From Pseudomonas sp. CAN1 (lineage in GTDB: Bacteria; Pseudomonadota; Gammaproteobacteria; Pseudomonadales; Pseudomonadaceae), in the NCBI RefSeq assembly GCF_030462585.1, contig NZ_JASMRU010000001.1, positions 572,350 through 612,416 on the forward strand: DNA of 40,067 nucleotides. The letters run 5' to 3'. Below, piece after piece: positions 1 to 7,811 of the stretch; the first letter of the stretch is position 1; the number at the start of each line of letters is the position of its first letter. The position numbers and the translations under genes were made by a program. Under the pieces are notes generated by a model that was not told the DNA's origin, made no database searches, and saw only the letters and a list, made by a program, of their open reading frames with translations.

Positions 1-64
1 GCGTCGGAAACTTCCTTCAGAAACCCATTAGCGTCGACGCTGGGAAAACTGACGGGGTTCGGCG

Positions 65-703
65 ATGGGGAGAGTCGTACTGGTGTGGGTGCTGCTTTGC
101 GCGAGTGCCCAGGCATGGGGTCAGTCATCGGAGATGATGGAGCGTCTCGCTGCGCTGGAGCAGGACCCGGCCAAGCGTGAGCAGGCCTATGCGGCGGCCG
201 AGGAGCGCATCCTGCTGTGCAGCAAGTGCCACGGCAAGGACGGCAACAGCAAGCGCGAGTACATCCCCAACCTGGCCGGACAGAAGCCGCAGTACCTCTT
301 CGATGCCTTCGAGAAATACGTCGACGGCCAGCGCACCGACTTCGTCATGAACCAGGCGGCGAAGCTGCTGACGCTGCAGGATCGCCTGAATATCGCCTAC
401 TACTTCAGCCAGCAGAAAGTGGCGGCCCGGCCCGCCGCCGTCGCCCCGGACAAGGCGCTGCTGGAGCAGGGCGCCCAGCGTTTCGCCACGGTCTGCACCA
501 CCTGCCACGGCGAGAAGGGCCTGGGCCATGACGGCTTCCCGCGCATTGCCGGGCAGCCCGGCGAATACCTGACCCACGCCCTGCAGCGCTACCGCGACAA
601 GGATCCGAGCCGCGCCGACTCGCCGATGCTGGCGGTGGCGGCGTTGCTCAGCGAGGACGACATCACCGCGCTGGCCGCCTACGTCAGCCAGTTGCAGCCC
701 TGA
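65..703 (+). CDS. Di-haem cytochrome c, c4-like, periplasmic
   Basis: A 212-residue protein with a short hydrophobic leader ending near AWGQ (residues 1-20), so it should be exported to the periplasm. It has two CxxCH haem-binding motifs: CSKCH with Cys52, Cys55 and His56, and CTTCH with Cys144, Cys147 and His148. Each half has a plausible axial methionine (Met95 and Met188). Two tandem class I domains of this size are the cytochrome c4 pattern, an electron carrier to terminal oxidases. The spacing of the first domain and the longer N-terminal segment differ a little from textbook c4, so a general tandem cytochrome c family name is safer. The 64 bases before it are too short to judge its promoter. 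Confident on the fold, not on the electron partner. Confidence 0.88.
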   Translation: MGRVVLVWVLLCASAQAWGQSSEMMERLAALEQDPAKREQAYAAAEERILLCSKCHGKDGNSKREYIPNLAGQKPQYLFDAFEKYVDGQRTDFVMNQAAKLLTLQDRLNIAYYFSQQKVAARPAAVAPDKALLEQGAQRFATVCTTCHGEKGLGHDGFPRIAGQPGEYLTHALQRYRDKDPSRADSPMLAVAALLSEDDITALAAYVSQLQP

Positions 704-709
704 CAGCAA

Positions 710-731
710 CCAGCCGCCCGCAGGTGGCTGG
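710..731 (+). terminator. Hairpin after the cytochrome gene, weak terminator candidate
   Basis: Seven bases after the cytochrome stop there is a 9-bp stem (710-718 with 723-731, one G-T pair) around a CGCA loop. No T-run follows, so intrinsic termination is uncertain. Confidence 0.3.
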
Positions 732-775
732 CTGGAACACTGGCTTGGCGCAGCGAACTGGGCCAGGCAACAGGA

Positions 776-985
776 TTACTGCTGCTTTTCTTCCGCCGGC
801 TTGGCGGCTTCGGCTGCCGGTTGCTCGGCGGCCTGTTCTGCCGGCTTGGCTTCTGGCTGCGCGGCAGGCTTGGCTTCCTGCTGAACCGCTGCTGCGGGGA
901 CGGCGGTCTTCGAGACGGATTCTTCTTGCTTGTCGCAGGCAGCGAGGACGGCGCAGGCGGCGATCAGGAGGCAAAGCTTTTTCAT
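776..985 (-). CDS. Small Ala/Pro/Glu/Lys-rich lipoprotein
   Basis: A 69-residue protein starting MKKLCLLIAACAVLAAC. The lipobox LAAC places the acylated cysteine near residue 17, so it is a predicted lipoprotein; Asp follows the cysteine, which by the E. coli +2 rule would favour the inner membrane (Pseudomonas sorting differs somewhat). The mature part is low-complexity, with repeated KPA, EQPA and EAKPAE units and no globular domain, so it may be an extended spacer. I chose the ATG at 985 because the signal peptide begins there and a GTGAG stands six bases upstream; an in-frame ATG at 1000 would add MSEHS with no visible ribosome site. Function unknown. It is transcribed away from the cytochrome's end and has no obvious operon partner. 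Confidence 0.72.
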   Translation of the reverse strand: MKKLCLLIAACAVLAACDKQEESVSKTAVPAAAVQQEAKPAAQPEAKPAEQAAEQPAAEAAKPAEEKQQ

Positions 986-1130
986 CGAGTGCTCACTCAT
1001 CAGGATTGGGCGGAGCCCGGTCGGTTGACCGGGGGCGGCAAGCTTTGCCGTCCGCGCCGGATCAGGCCATGTGCCGATCTCCGAGACGGTGTGCGAAATT
1101 TCCGAACATTGCGCCCTGGCCGCCGCAAAG

Positions 1131-1158
1131 AAAAAGCCCGGCGGTTGCCGGGCTTTTT
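1131..1158 (-). terminator. Rho-independent terminator of the autotransporter gene
   Basis: A perfect 12-bp stem (AAAAAGCCCGGC with GCCGGGCTTTTT) and a four-base loop, 16 bases past the autotransporter stop on the minus strand, with a T-run on that strand. The stem is symmetric and can also stop plus-strand transcripts. The same stem arms occur in the terminator at 4680-4708. Confidence 0.9.
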
Positions 1159-1174
1159 CAGCGCTTGGTCCTGA

Positions 1175-4147
1175 TCAGAACGCCATCTGCCACTGGGCGA
1201 TCAGCGCGTGGTTCTGCGCGTTGCTGCCCATCTGCCCGCTGTAGCCCAGGCCAATGGTGTTGCGCGCCGACACGCCGACATCGAAACCGACATCCAGCAG
1301 CAGGCTGTTGCGGTCCAGCGCGGTGCCCTGGACGCTGAAGGCGTCGCCGCCGGCGATGAAGGACTGGCGGGTTTCGCTGTCGATGTCGCCGAAGGTGTGG
1401 CGCCAGCCCAGGCCCAGGCGCGGGGTGAAGCTCATGCCGTTGCTCAGGGTATCGAGGCGGGCGATGCGCAGGCCGAGGGTGCTGCTCAGGTTGTCCTGGT
1501 CCTGGGAATCGACGTGCAGCGCCGCGGCGCCGCCCTTCTCGTCGTACGAGTCGCGCTCGTAGCGCTGGTAGTCCAGGCGCGCGTAGGGCTCGGCGCTCAG
1601 GCGGCCGCTGCCCATGGCGTAGCCGGTCTCGGCGAAGGCTTGCCAGCTGTCGGCGTCGTAGTCGCCCTTGGGACGATCGCTGAAGCCGTCGAACTCGACC
1701 CGGCGTTTGCTCTCGCCGTCGTGGCTGCTGTAGGCCGCGCCCAGGCGCACTTCCAGCGGGCCGCTCTGGTGCAGCGCGTAGGCGCCCAGGTGCCAGCTGT
1801 CGATGTCGCCGGAGACGCCGCCGCTACCGTCCAGGTCGGTGTGCGAGTAGCCGCCGAGCACGCCCAGGCGCCAGTCCGGGGTCAGCGCCCAGTCGGCGCC
1901 GAGCAGGGTGCCGCCGGTGTTCTGCTGCAGGTCGCCGCTGTTGTCGTGGGCGTCGAGCTTGCCGTGGCTGCCGATGCCCTGGATCCACAGGCGGCCGGCA
2001 GCGTTCGGGTCATTCAGGTTGCGGGCTTCGCTGGGCACACCGGTGGCGGCGAGCATCGGCGTATCGCTGCGCTCGGTGGCGGCCAGCAAGCTGCCGCTGC
2101 CCAGTTGGCGCACGGCGTTGAGCATGGCGCCGCCGACCTGCTGGCTGCCGGCGAGGGTCGCGGCGGCCAGGCTGGCGTTGCTGGCGCCGGCCAGTTGTTC
2201 CAGGGCCTGGGTGGCGTTGCTCGCGTCGCTGGTGATCAGCGCGTTGTACAGCGCGCCGCCGTTCTGGCTTTGCAGGGCGGAGGCAGCGTTGCGGCCGTTG
2301 CCGCTGCTGGCCAGGTCGCCGAACTGCACGTCGTTGCGGGTCAGCTGCAGGTCGACGCTGTTGGCGCTGTAGCTCAGGGTCGGGGTGAGGAAGGCGAAGT
2401 TGCTCTGCACGTCGGCGAACTGGCCGCTGACGCCGCCGCTGGAGCTGATCACCTGCACGCTGCTCTGCCACGGCCAGTTGCCGCTGCCGGCCTGCACGGT
2501 GAGGTGCGAGCCGTCGATGCGGGTGCTGCCGTCCACCTGCACGGTGGCATGGGCGCCGCTGGGCTCCACGCCGAAGGCCAGGGTCGAGCCGCTCTGCAGG
2601 TTCAGGTCGCCGGTCACGTGGGCGGCGCCGCTAGCCGGCGAGGCGATGAGGGTGCCGGCGACGTTCAGGCCGCCGACACTGCCGCTGCCCGAGTAGCTGG
2701 CGCCCTGATCGATCTGCAGGGTGCCGAGGAAGCTGCCGGTATTGTTCAGGCTGGCGCCGCTGAAGACTTCGCCGCCTTCACTGAAATCGTCGGTACTGGA
2801 GAGCGTCCAGCTGCCCTGTTTCACGTCCAGCCATTCGAAGTTGGCGCTGTTGCCGAAGCTGCCGCCAGCGGCGTCGTCGAAGGTCACGGTATCGCGGCCG
2901 CTGCCGCCGTCCACCAACCCTTCGAAGCGGCTGCCGGAGAGCAGCACCAGGCTGTCGTTGCCGCCGCCCATCTCCAGGGCCACGCCGTTGCCGCCGTGGA
3001 TCAGGCCGTCGTTGATCACGGTGTCGTCGAGGTCGCCGGACAGGGTCACGCCGGAAAGCTTCTCGCCAGTGATGCTGCCGTGGTTTTCCAGGTAGGTCTT
3101 GCCGAAGCCGCTGTTGCCGTTGCCGTCGTCGACCAGGATGCCGCGGTCGACGCTGCGGATCACCGCGCCGGCGTAGTTGATGATGGTGCCGCCGCCCATG
3201 GCGATGCCTTCGCTGCCGTTCGGCGAGCCGTCTTTCTCGCCGGCAGCGCCGAGGCCTTCGATGATGCCGTGGTTCTCGATGTGGCCGGTGTAGTCGATGT
3301 CCACGCCATCGCCGTCGCCATTTTCCACCAGGCCGTTGTAGGCGCCGCTGATGCGCCCGTAGTTGATCACCGTGCCGTCGCCATCGGAGCCGAAGCCCGA
3401 GCCGTTGCGGCCGATGATCACGCCATCGGCGTAGTTGATCAGGGTGGCGCCGACATCGGTGGTGATGCCGTGGCGGCCGCCGCTGATCAGGCCGTGGTTT
3501 TCCACGTAGCCGCCCGAAGCGCCCTGGAAGTCGATGCCGTCGTTCTTGGTATCGGCGGTGATCATGTCCGAGCTGCTGATCTCGCCGTAGTTGGTGATCG
3601 TCGCATTGCCGCCGGGACGAATGCCGTCGTTGCCATCGCTGTGGATCACGCCGCTGGCGCGGTTGATGAGGGTGACGGTCGCGGCGCTCTGCAGCTTGTC
3701 GAAGTCCAGCGCCTGGCCGGTGGCCGAATAGATTCTGCCGGCGTTGTCGACCAGCACGTTGCCGGCGCTGAACGGGTTGTTCATGCGGATGGCATCGTCG
3801 TAGCCGAGGATGCGTCCGCCTTCGCGGTTGATGATCTGGTAGAAGCGCGTGGTGCTGTCGCTGCCGGAAGTGTCGAACACACGGCCGGTGGTGGACTGCA
3901 TCAGGCCGCTGTTGTCGATGACCACGCCGGTGCCGGTGGCTGCGCCCTTGAGGTCCACGCTCTTGCCGCTGGTGACCAGGCTGCCGGTGCTGGTAACGGT
4001 CAGGGTGTCCTGGTTGGCCAGGGTCCGGCCGCCAGTCTGCGCGTCGCTGATGATGGGCGACACCGGAACGGCAGCGGCGGTTTCAGCGGCGAGGCTCGCC
4101 AGCACCAGGGCGATGCTCAGCGCGAGCGGGGAGGGCTTGTGCAGCAT
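1175..4147 (-). CDS. Autotransporter (type Va secretion) with NxG-repeat passenger
   Basis: A 990-residue protein with a signal peptide (residues 1-26, Lys near the N-terminus then a leucine/alanine-rich core, ending ETAAA). The passenger (about 30-700) is rich in Gly, Ser, Asp and Asn and carries at least six spaced units of the type (I/V/L)xN(H/Y)GxI, for example IENHGII, YLENHGSI and VINYGRIS, the spacing expected of a right-handed beta-helix. Near residues 395-430 are two RTX-like nonapeptide-style turns (GGGNDSLVL and GGSGRDTVTF) that could bind calcium. The last 270 or so residues, from about GRLWIQGIGSHG, are a classical autotransporter beta-barrel ending in Phe (QWQMAF), as needed for BAM-dependent insertion. 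No serine-protease or esterase motif is evident, so adhesion or a surface role is more likely than catalysis. AAGGA stands nine bases before the ATG. Confidence 0.9.
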   Translation of the reverse strand: MLHKPSPLALSIALVLASLAAETAAAVPVSPIISDAQTGGRTLANQDTLTVTSTGSLVTSGKSVDLKGAATGTGVVIDNSGLMQSTTGRVFDTSGSDSTTRFYQIINREGGRILGYDDAIRMNNPFSAGNVLVDNAGRIYSATGQALDFDKLQSAATVTLINRASGVIHSDGNDGIRPGGNATITNYGEISSSDMITADTKNDGIDFQGASGGYVENHGLISGGRHGITTDVGATLINYADGVIIGRNGSGFGSDGDGTVINYGRISGAYNGLVENGDGDGVDIDYTGHIENHGIIEGLGAAGEKDGSPNGSEGIAMGGGTIINYAGAVIRSVDRGILVDDGNGNSGFGKTYLENHGSITGEKLSGVTLSGDLDDTVINDGLIHGGNGVALEMGGGNDSLVLLSGSRFEGLVDGGSGRDTVTFDDAAGGSFGNSANFEWLDVKQGSWTLSSTDDFSEGGEVFSGASLNNTGSFLGTLQIDQGASYSGSGSVGGLNVAGTLIASPASGAAHVTGDLNLQSGSTLAFGVEPSGAHATVQVDGSTRIDGSHLTVQAGSGNWPWQSSVQVISSSGGVSGQFADVQSNFAFLTPTLSYSANSVDLQLTRNDVQFGDLASSGNGRNAASALQSQNGGALYNALITSDASNATQALEQLAGASNASLAAATLAGSQQVGGAMLNAVRQLGSGSLLAATERSDTPMLAATGVPSEARNLNDPNAAGRLWIQGIGSHGKLDAHDNSGDLQQNTGGTLLGADWALTPDWRLGVLGGYSHTDLDGSGGVSGDIDSWHLGAYALHQSGPLEVRLGAAYSSHDGESKRRVEFDGFSDRPKGDYDADSWQAFAETGYAMGSGRLSAEPYARLDYQRYERDSYDEKGGAAALHVDSQDQDNLSSTLGLRIARLDTLSNGMSFTPRLGLGWRHTFGDIDSETRQSFIAGGDAFSVQGTALDRNSLLLDVGFDVGVSARNTIGLGYSGQMGSNAQNHALIAQWQMAF

Positions 4148-4320
4148 GGCGTGGTGTCCTTTTTCTTATCGAAGAGGCCGCCTTTTATAGCGATGGATTA
4201 TGAATGTTCTGTAACGGTGCTGGCGCTTTGCCGCTCTTTGCCAACTGGGTCGCCGGGCAGGAAAGGGAGAAACCTTATATACTCTGCGGTCTTTTTACCG
4301 CTTCCAGTGTGAGAACCGCC

Positions 4321-4662
4321 GTGAGCCAGCTGCCGCCCTGCCCCAAATGCAACTCCGAATACACCTACGAGGACGGCGCCCAGCTGGTCTGCCCCGAGTG
4401 TGCCCATGAGTGGTCCGCCGACGGCTCGGGCGAGACCGACGGCGATGCCCGCGTGATCAAGGACGCGGTCGGCAACCTGCTGCAGGACGGCGACACCGTC
4501 AGCGTGATCAAGGACCTCAAGGTCAAGGGCTCGTCCCTGGTGGTGAAGGTCGGCACCAAGGTGAAGAACATCCGCCTGGTGGACGGCGACCACGATATCG
4601 ACTGCAAGATCGACGGCATCGGCGCGATGAAGCTGAAGTCGGAGTTCGTGAAGAAGGTCTGA
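4321..4662 (+). CDS. PhnA/YjdM-type zinc-ribbon protein
   Basis: A 113-residue protein beginning [18 protein letters not shown]. Cys7, Cys10, Cys24 and Cys27 form a CxxC...CxxC zinc ribbon, followed by a small beta-rich domain ([17 protein letters not shown] and [19 protein letters not shown]). Length and motifs match the PhnA (YjdM) family, which is named after the E. coli phosphonate region but is not itself shown to cleave C-P bonds. The GTG at 4321 is chosen because the family starts about six residues before the first CxxC; an upstream in-frame ATG at 4204 would add 39 residues without family support. An AT-rich TATACT at 4278-4283 could be a -10 element, though no good -35 is visible. 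It converges on the HEAT gene and shares its terminator. Confidence 0.88.
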   Translation: MSQLPPCPKCNSEYTYEDGAQLVCPECAHEWSADGSGETDGDARVIKDAVGNLLQDGDTVSVIKDLKVKGSSLVVKVGTKVKNIRLVDGDHDIDCKIDGIGAMKLKSEFVKKV

Positions 4663-4679
4663 GCCTTCTTCCTGCCAAC

Positions 4680-4708
4680 AAAAAGCCCGGCCATGAGCCG
4701 GGCTTTTT
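4680..4708. terminator. Bidirectional terminator between phnA-like and HEAT genes
   Basis: A 12-bp perfect stem (AAAAAGCCCGGC with GCCGGGCTTTTT) and a CATGA loop, with T-runs on both strands. It lies 17 bases after the PhnA-type stop. The HEAT-gene stop codon on the minus strand (4710-4708) touches the outermost base of the stem. Confidence 0.9.
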
Positions 4709-5544
4709 CATCCTTGTTTCCTTCGCCCCCAATCAGCGACCTCTTCGAGCAGCATCTGCAGGGACTCTCGGTAGTCAGCGCTGGCCGCAGACGATCTGTC
4801 CGTGAGCTTCTGCAACTCGGGCTGGTACTCAGGCTCGGACAGCATTTCCACCAGTTCGACATTCCAGTACAGGTTTGCCTCCAGTGCCGAGGGCAAGAGT
4901 TCCAGCACACGTTTGTCCCGGCGCTTTGCCAGACCGGCGAGGGCTTCTCCACGTATTTCGTCGACTCGGTCTGAGTAGCCGCGCCAGAGCGCATCGCGAA
5001 CTTCAGGGGTATCCAGATCCCACAGTGAGCCCAGGCCGAACATCGCCCAATTGCGGACGTCGTCGTCTGCATCCATCGCCAGTGCCAGCATGGTTGGTAT
5101 GGCTTTGACGTCCTGGTTTTTCCCCAGCCCGAATGTCGCTGCGAAGCGCAGCTCACAATCAGGATCGGATGCCAGTTCGATCAGCCGGCTCAGGCACTTC
5201 GGACATTCGCGATGACCTGCGGCGAATGCTGCGGCAGCGACAACCTCACTGTGTGGATCAGCGAGAGCGGCCTGGATCAGCTCGCGGGCGATGTCCTGCG
5301 CATACTCCCGATGATCCGGAAATTGCAGCTGGCAGATCACGTTCACTGCCAAGGCCCGCTTGCGCCAGTTCTTCGAGGCGAACAGGTGCTGGCAGCGTCG
5401 GACAGTTTCCGCTTCGGGACGAAAGCGAAGAGCAAAGATAGCGTCCCAGGAAGACGTGCTGTCCCATTGCTGTAGCGCCATGCCAACCAGGCTCTTGCTA
5501 GTCAGGCTCTGGTGTCTTGGCACGGTGATCATCCCTGATGCCAT
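4708..5544 (-). CDS. HEAT-repeat protein
   Basis: A 278-residue protein made mostly of paired helices. From about residue 75 on there are several HEAT/PBS-lyase-like repeats with the recurring pattern of a small-residue helix, an Asp or Pro turn and a second helix (for example DPHSEVVAAAAFAAGH, DPDCELRFAATFGLG, DADDDVRNWAMFGLGS and VDEIRGEALAGLAKR). Such arrays are protein-binding scaffolds or lyase accessory proteins; the partner is unknown. The ATG at 5544 (MASGMITV) is eight bases after the thioesterase stop, and the GGAG serving it lies in the last codons of that gene, so the two are probably translationally coupled. Longer readings upstream run through the thioesterase in another frame and are not real. 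By eye its base composition is less GC-rich and its codon choice less biased than its neighbours, which hints at separate acquisition. Confidence 0.82.
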   Translation of the reverse strand: MASGMITVPRHQSLTSKSLVGMALQQWDSTSSWDAIFALRFRPEAETVRRCQHLFASKNWRKRALAVNVICQLQFPDHREYAQDIARELIQAALADPHSEVVAAAAFAAGHRECPKCLSRLIELASDPDCELRFAATFGLGKNQDVKAIPTMLALAMDADDDVRNWAMFGLGSLWDLDTPEVRDALWRGYSDRVDEIRGEALAGLAKRRDKRVLELLPSALEANLYWNVELVEMLSEPEYQPELQKLTDRSSAASADYRESLQMLLEEVADWGRRKQG

Positions 5545-5552
5545 CTCGGCGA

Positions 5553-6392
5553 TTACTCCTTGTAGTAAACCACCTGGTTGCTGGTCGCCAGCAGTGCGCC
5601 GGACTGGCTCCACAGCTGGGCGCTCTGGTCGAAGAAGCCGTTGCGGAATTCCTGGGCGCGGGCGTCGCCCAGCACGTAGCCCGCGCCGACTTCGGCCATC
5701 TGTGCGGCGTCGGTGTGGAAGTAGGTGGTGATCGACACGGTGCCGGCCGGCACCGGGGTGGCGCGGCGCAGCCAGATGCGCGGGTAGAAGATGTCGCTCA
5801 TCGCCGCCAGGGACAGGAAGTCCAGCGGGCGGTCCTGGGCGTCGCGCAGCCAGAGCTGGCTGCGGCTGGTCTCGCCGGTGCCGTCCCACTGGGTCGGGAA
5901 GGCGCCGGAGACCGGGCGCATCTCGTACTGCTTGGGCCAGGCCACGCCCTTGGCGTTGGGGCTCATCGGCTCGAAGTCGCTGGGCGGAGCGAGGTCCGGC
6001 GCGGGGATGTCGGTGAGGCTCCAGGTCTCGCGGCGCAGCGCGGTGACCAGGGTGGCGGTGGTGGTGACCTGCTGCTCGCCGGCTTCATCGGCCTGGGTCA
6101 GTTGCAGCAGCCAGTGCTGGGTGGAGCGGTTGGTGCGCACCGGCACGGCTTCGACCTGGAAGGCGCCGGCCACGACCGCCGCGGCGTAGTTCACCGTCAG
6201 CGACACCGGGCTGCCGAGCAGCTGCGGATGGCGCAGCGCGCCCTGCAGCAGGACCGCGGCGGTGACGCCGCCGAAGGGGCCGACCATGTTCCAGTAGTCC
6301 TGGCTGGTGCGGCCCTCGTAGAGGTTGGGCTGGCCGGCCACGGGTTGCAGGGCCACGGCGCGGTCGAACGGGTGCAGGGCGGTATCGGTCAT
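5553..6392 (-). CDS. Acyl-CoA thioesterase-like, double hot-dog fold
   Basis: A 279-residue protein with the TesB-like/4HBT_3 layout. The N-terminal hot-dog half contains MVGPFGGVTAAVLLQGAL, corresponding to the central helix of the fold, followed by the strand VSLTVNYAAAVVAGAF. The C-terminal half contains LDFLSLAAMSDIFYPR and a final strand region VSITTYFHTDAAQM. Family members hydrolyse acyl-CoA thioesters of varied chain length, usually in the cytoplasm. The specific substrate cannot be read from sequence. It precedes the HEAT gene by eight bases in what looks like a two-gene transcript. A possible ribosome-binding AGAGAG lies just before the ATG at 6392. Confidence 0.82.
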   Translation of the reverse strand: MTDTALHPFDRAVALQPVAGQPNLYEGRTSQDYWNMVGPFGGVTAAVLLQGALRHPQLLGSPVSLTVNYAAAVVAGAFQVEAVPVRTNRSTQHWLLQLTQADEAGEQQVTTTATLVTALRRETWSLTDIPAPDLAPPSDFEPMSPNAKGVAWPKQYEMRPVSGAFPTQWDGTGETSRSQLWLRDAQDRPLDFLSLAAMSDIFYPRIWLRRATPVPAGTVSITTYFHTDAAQMAEVGAGYVLGDARAQEFRNGFFDQSAQLWSQSGALLATSNQVVYYKE

Positions 6393-6470
6393 GACTCTCT
6401 CGGCGCTTTTTGTTCTGGGGAGAGGGTCTTGTAGGGGAAAGCGCCGAGTCGGGTCAAGGATACCGAGTGG

Positions 6471-7514
6471 TCAGGGCGTGACCTCGAAGCGCAGCGTACC
6501 GATGACTTGCCCGGCTTCGGTCAGCACCTGCACCTGCCAGTTGCCGCTCGGGTCGCTGGGGAAGTTCTGCTTGTGCGTCCAGGCGCGGTAGCCGGCCTCG
6601 CGGCCGCCCTTGATGTCGAGGGCGATGCGGTCGACTTCCTGGCCGTTCAGCCGCCAGGCGTGGTAGATGCGCTCGTTCAGCCCGCGCGGGGCGTTGATCG
6701 CGGTGTAGGCGTAGAGGCCCTGGCTCTTGATCTGCGCGACGCTGACCGTCTCCAGGCTGTCGCCGGGGGTGCGCTGGGCGTTGTCGAAGCTCTCGGTCAC
6801 CGCCATCTCGGTCATCCACAGGGTCGACGGCGGCACCCAGGCACGGGCGAACCAGCCCACCGCGCCGATGGACAGGGTCAGGCCGATGAGGGCGAACCAG
6901 CGCCACCATTTGTGGATCTTCACCGTCACCGCCAGGCTCGGGAAGGACAGCAGCACGGCGATGCCCAGCGCCGCCTGGTAGCTCTGCGGGGTGCTCAGGT
7001 GGAGGATGATCGGCAGCGCGGTGAGCAGCACCGCGAACAGCGTCAGGGTGTGGTAGCCGAGGAAGGTCCAGCGGCGCACCGACAGCCACTTGTAGTAGAC
7101 CGGGTCGGTGATCGCGGCCAGCCCGGCCAGCGTCAGCACGCCGGTGAACAGGGCCTGGCCGCTGTTCCAGGTGGTGGTGACGAAGAAGAACGGCAGGCAG
7201 AAGAACAGGCTTTCCTGGTGGATCAGCTGGGTCGCATAGCGCAGCAGGCCCGGCGGGACTTCCCAGCCGAAGCGGCGCTTGAAGCGGTCGGTGAGCAGGT
7301 TCTCCAGCATCAGCCAGATCCAGCTGACCAGCATGACGATGGCCATGGCGCGGGCGAAGCCGGCGCGGTGGCGGTCCACCATGATGAAACTGAAGACGCC
7401 GGAGCAGAAGCCGAACAGGGCGACGATGTGCGGGTAGCGCTGCAGCAGGCCGAGGACGAAGGTGATCAGGCGCTGCACGCGCTCTTTCCAGATGAGCATG
7501 GGGCGGGGAGGCAT
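6471..7514 (-). CDS. DUF5924/DUF2914 inner-membrane protein
   Basis: A 347-residue protein. The first 235 residues or so hold several hydrophobic helices (for example IVALFGFCSGVFSFIMV, AMAIVMLVSWIWLMLEN, LFFCLPFFFVTTTW and ALIGLTLSIGAVGWFA), and the last 110 form a soluble domain with TAINAPRGLNERIYHAW and WTHKQNFPSDPSGNWQVQV. This is the DUF5924 membrane part joined to a DUF2914 tail, whose last residues (GTLRFEV) form a beta-sandwich-like end. The tail probably faces the periplasm. No function is established for this family. The start may be the ATG at 7514 or the in-frame ATG five codons later; neither has a clear ribosome site. It lies 78 bases upstream of the thioesterase gene on the same strand and may be co-transcribed. 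Confidence 0.82.
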   Translation of the reverse strand: MPPRPMLIWKERVQRLITFVLGLLQRYPHIVALFGFCSGVFSFIMVDRHRAGFARAMAIVMLVSWIWLMLENLLTDRFKRRFGWEVPPGLLRYATQLIHQESLFFCLPFFFVTTTWNSGQALFTGVLTLAGLAAITDPVYYKWLSVRRWTFLGYHTLTLFAVLLTALPIILHLSTPQSYQAALGIAVLLSFPSLAVTVKIHKWWRWFALIGLTLSIGAVGWFARAWVPPSTLWMTEMAVTESFDNAQRTPGDSLETVSVAQIKSQGLYAYTAINAPRGLNERIYHAWRLNGQEVDRIALDIKGGREAGYRAWTHKQNFPSDPSGNWQVQVLTEAGQVIGTLRFEVTP

Positions 7515-7596
7515 TGCGAAATGGGGGCGAGATTGTAACCCCGGATGTCGGCGCGGGGCACGGGGAGTGACGGGAGGGCGCGGTGTTTGGGCTTTT

Positions 7597-7736
7597 CCCT
7601 CACCCCAGCCCTCTCCCAGGGGGAGAGGGGGCCGTCCGCGGTGGAGGGTCGTTTATGGAGTCAGCCGGCGAGCGCCTAGCTTTCAGAGCCTACCCAATTG
7701 TCCCCTCTCCCTCTGGGAGAGGGTTAGGGTGAGGGC
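7597..7736. repeat. Paired inverted CT-rich repeat (family A, copy 1)
   Basis: Left arm at 7597-7632 (CCCTCACCCCAGCCCTCTCC then GGGAGAGG) and right arm at 7702-7736, the reverse complement with small changes, separated by about 70 bases. Each arm is itself a hairpin (CCCTCTCCC with GGGAGAGGG). The same paired layout recurs at 19004, 20886 and 37767. With the element at 7763 it fills the 297-bp gap between the DUF5924 and LysR genes. Confidence 0.85.
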
Positions 7737-7762
7737 AGGCCATCGCGCAGGAGGTTGGGTGA

Positions 7763-7808
7763 TTCGCGAGCAAGGACTAGGCGTCCCCCTCGGTCCTACG
7801 AAAAGCGC
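7763..7808 (-). repeat. REP-type element (family B) with ACTAGGCG core
   Basis: Reads TTCGCGAGCAAG, then a GACTAGGCGTCC core, then CTCGGTCCTACGAAAAGCGC. All 46 bases are identical to the reverse complement of 36413-36458. It ends three bases from the LysR-gene stop. Confidence 0.85.
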
Positions 7809-7811
7809 GCC

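Noticed and set aside
1208-4312. A 1034-residue open frame opposite the autotransporter
   Set aside because: It is an antisense shadow: Ala/Val/Gly/His-rich with no domain, and the minus strand has a signal peptide, repeats and a barrel.
5545-5889. N-terminal extension of the HEAT-repeat protein
   Set aside because: These codons lie over the thioesterase in another frame and are Arg/Pro/Gly-rich; a coupled start at 5544 explains the gene.
7597-7808. A CRISPR array in the repeat-rich gap
   Set aside because: Repeats are inverted pairs rather than regularly spaced direct repeats, and no cas gene is present.
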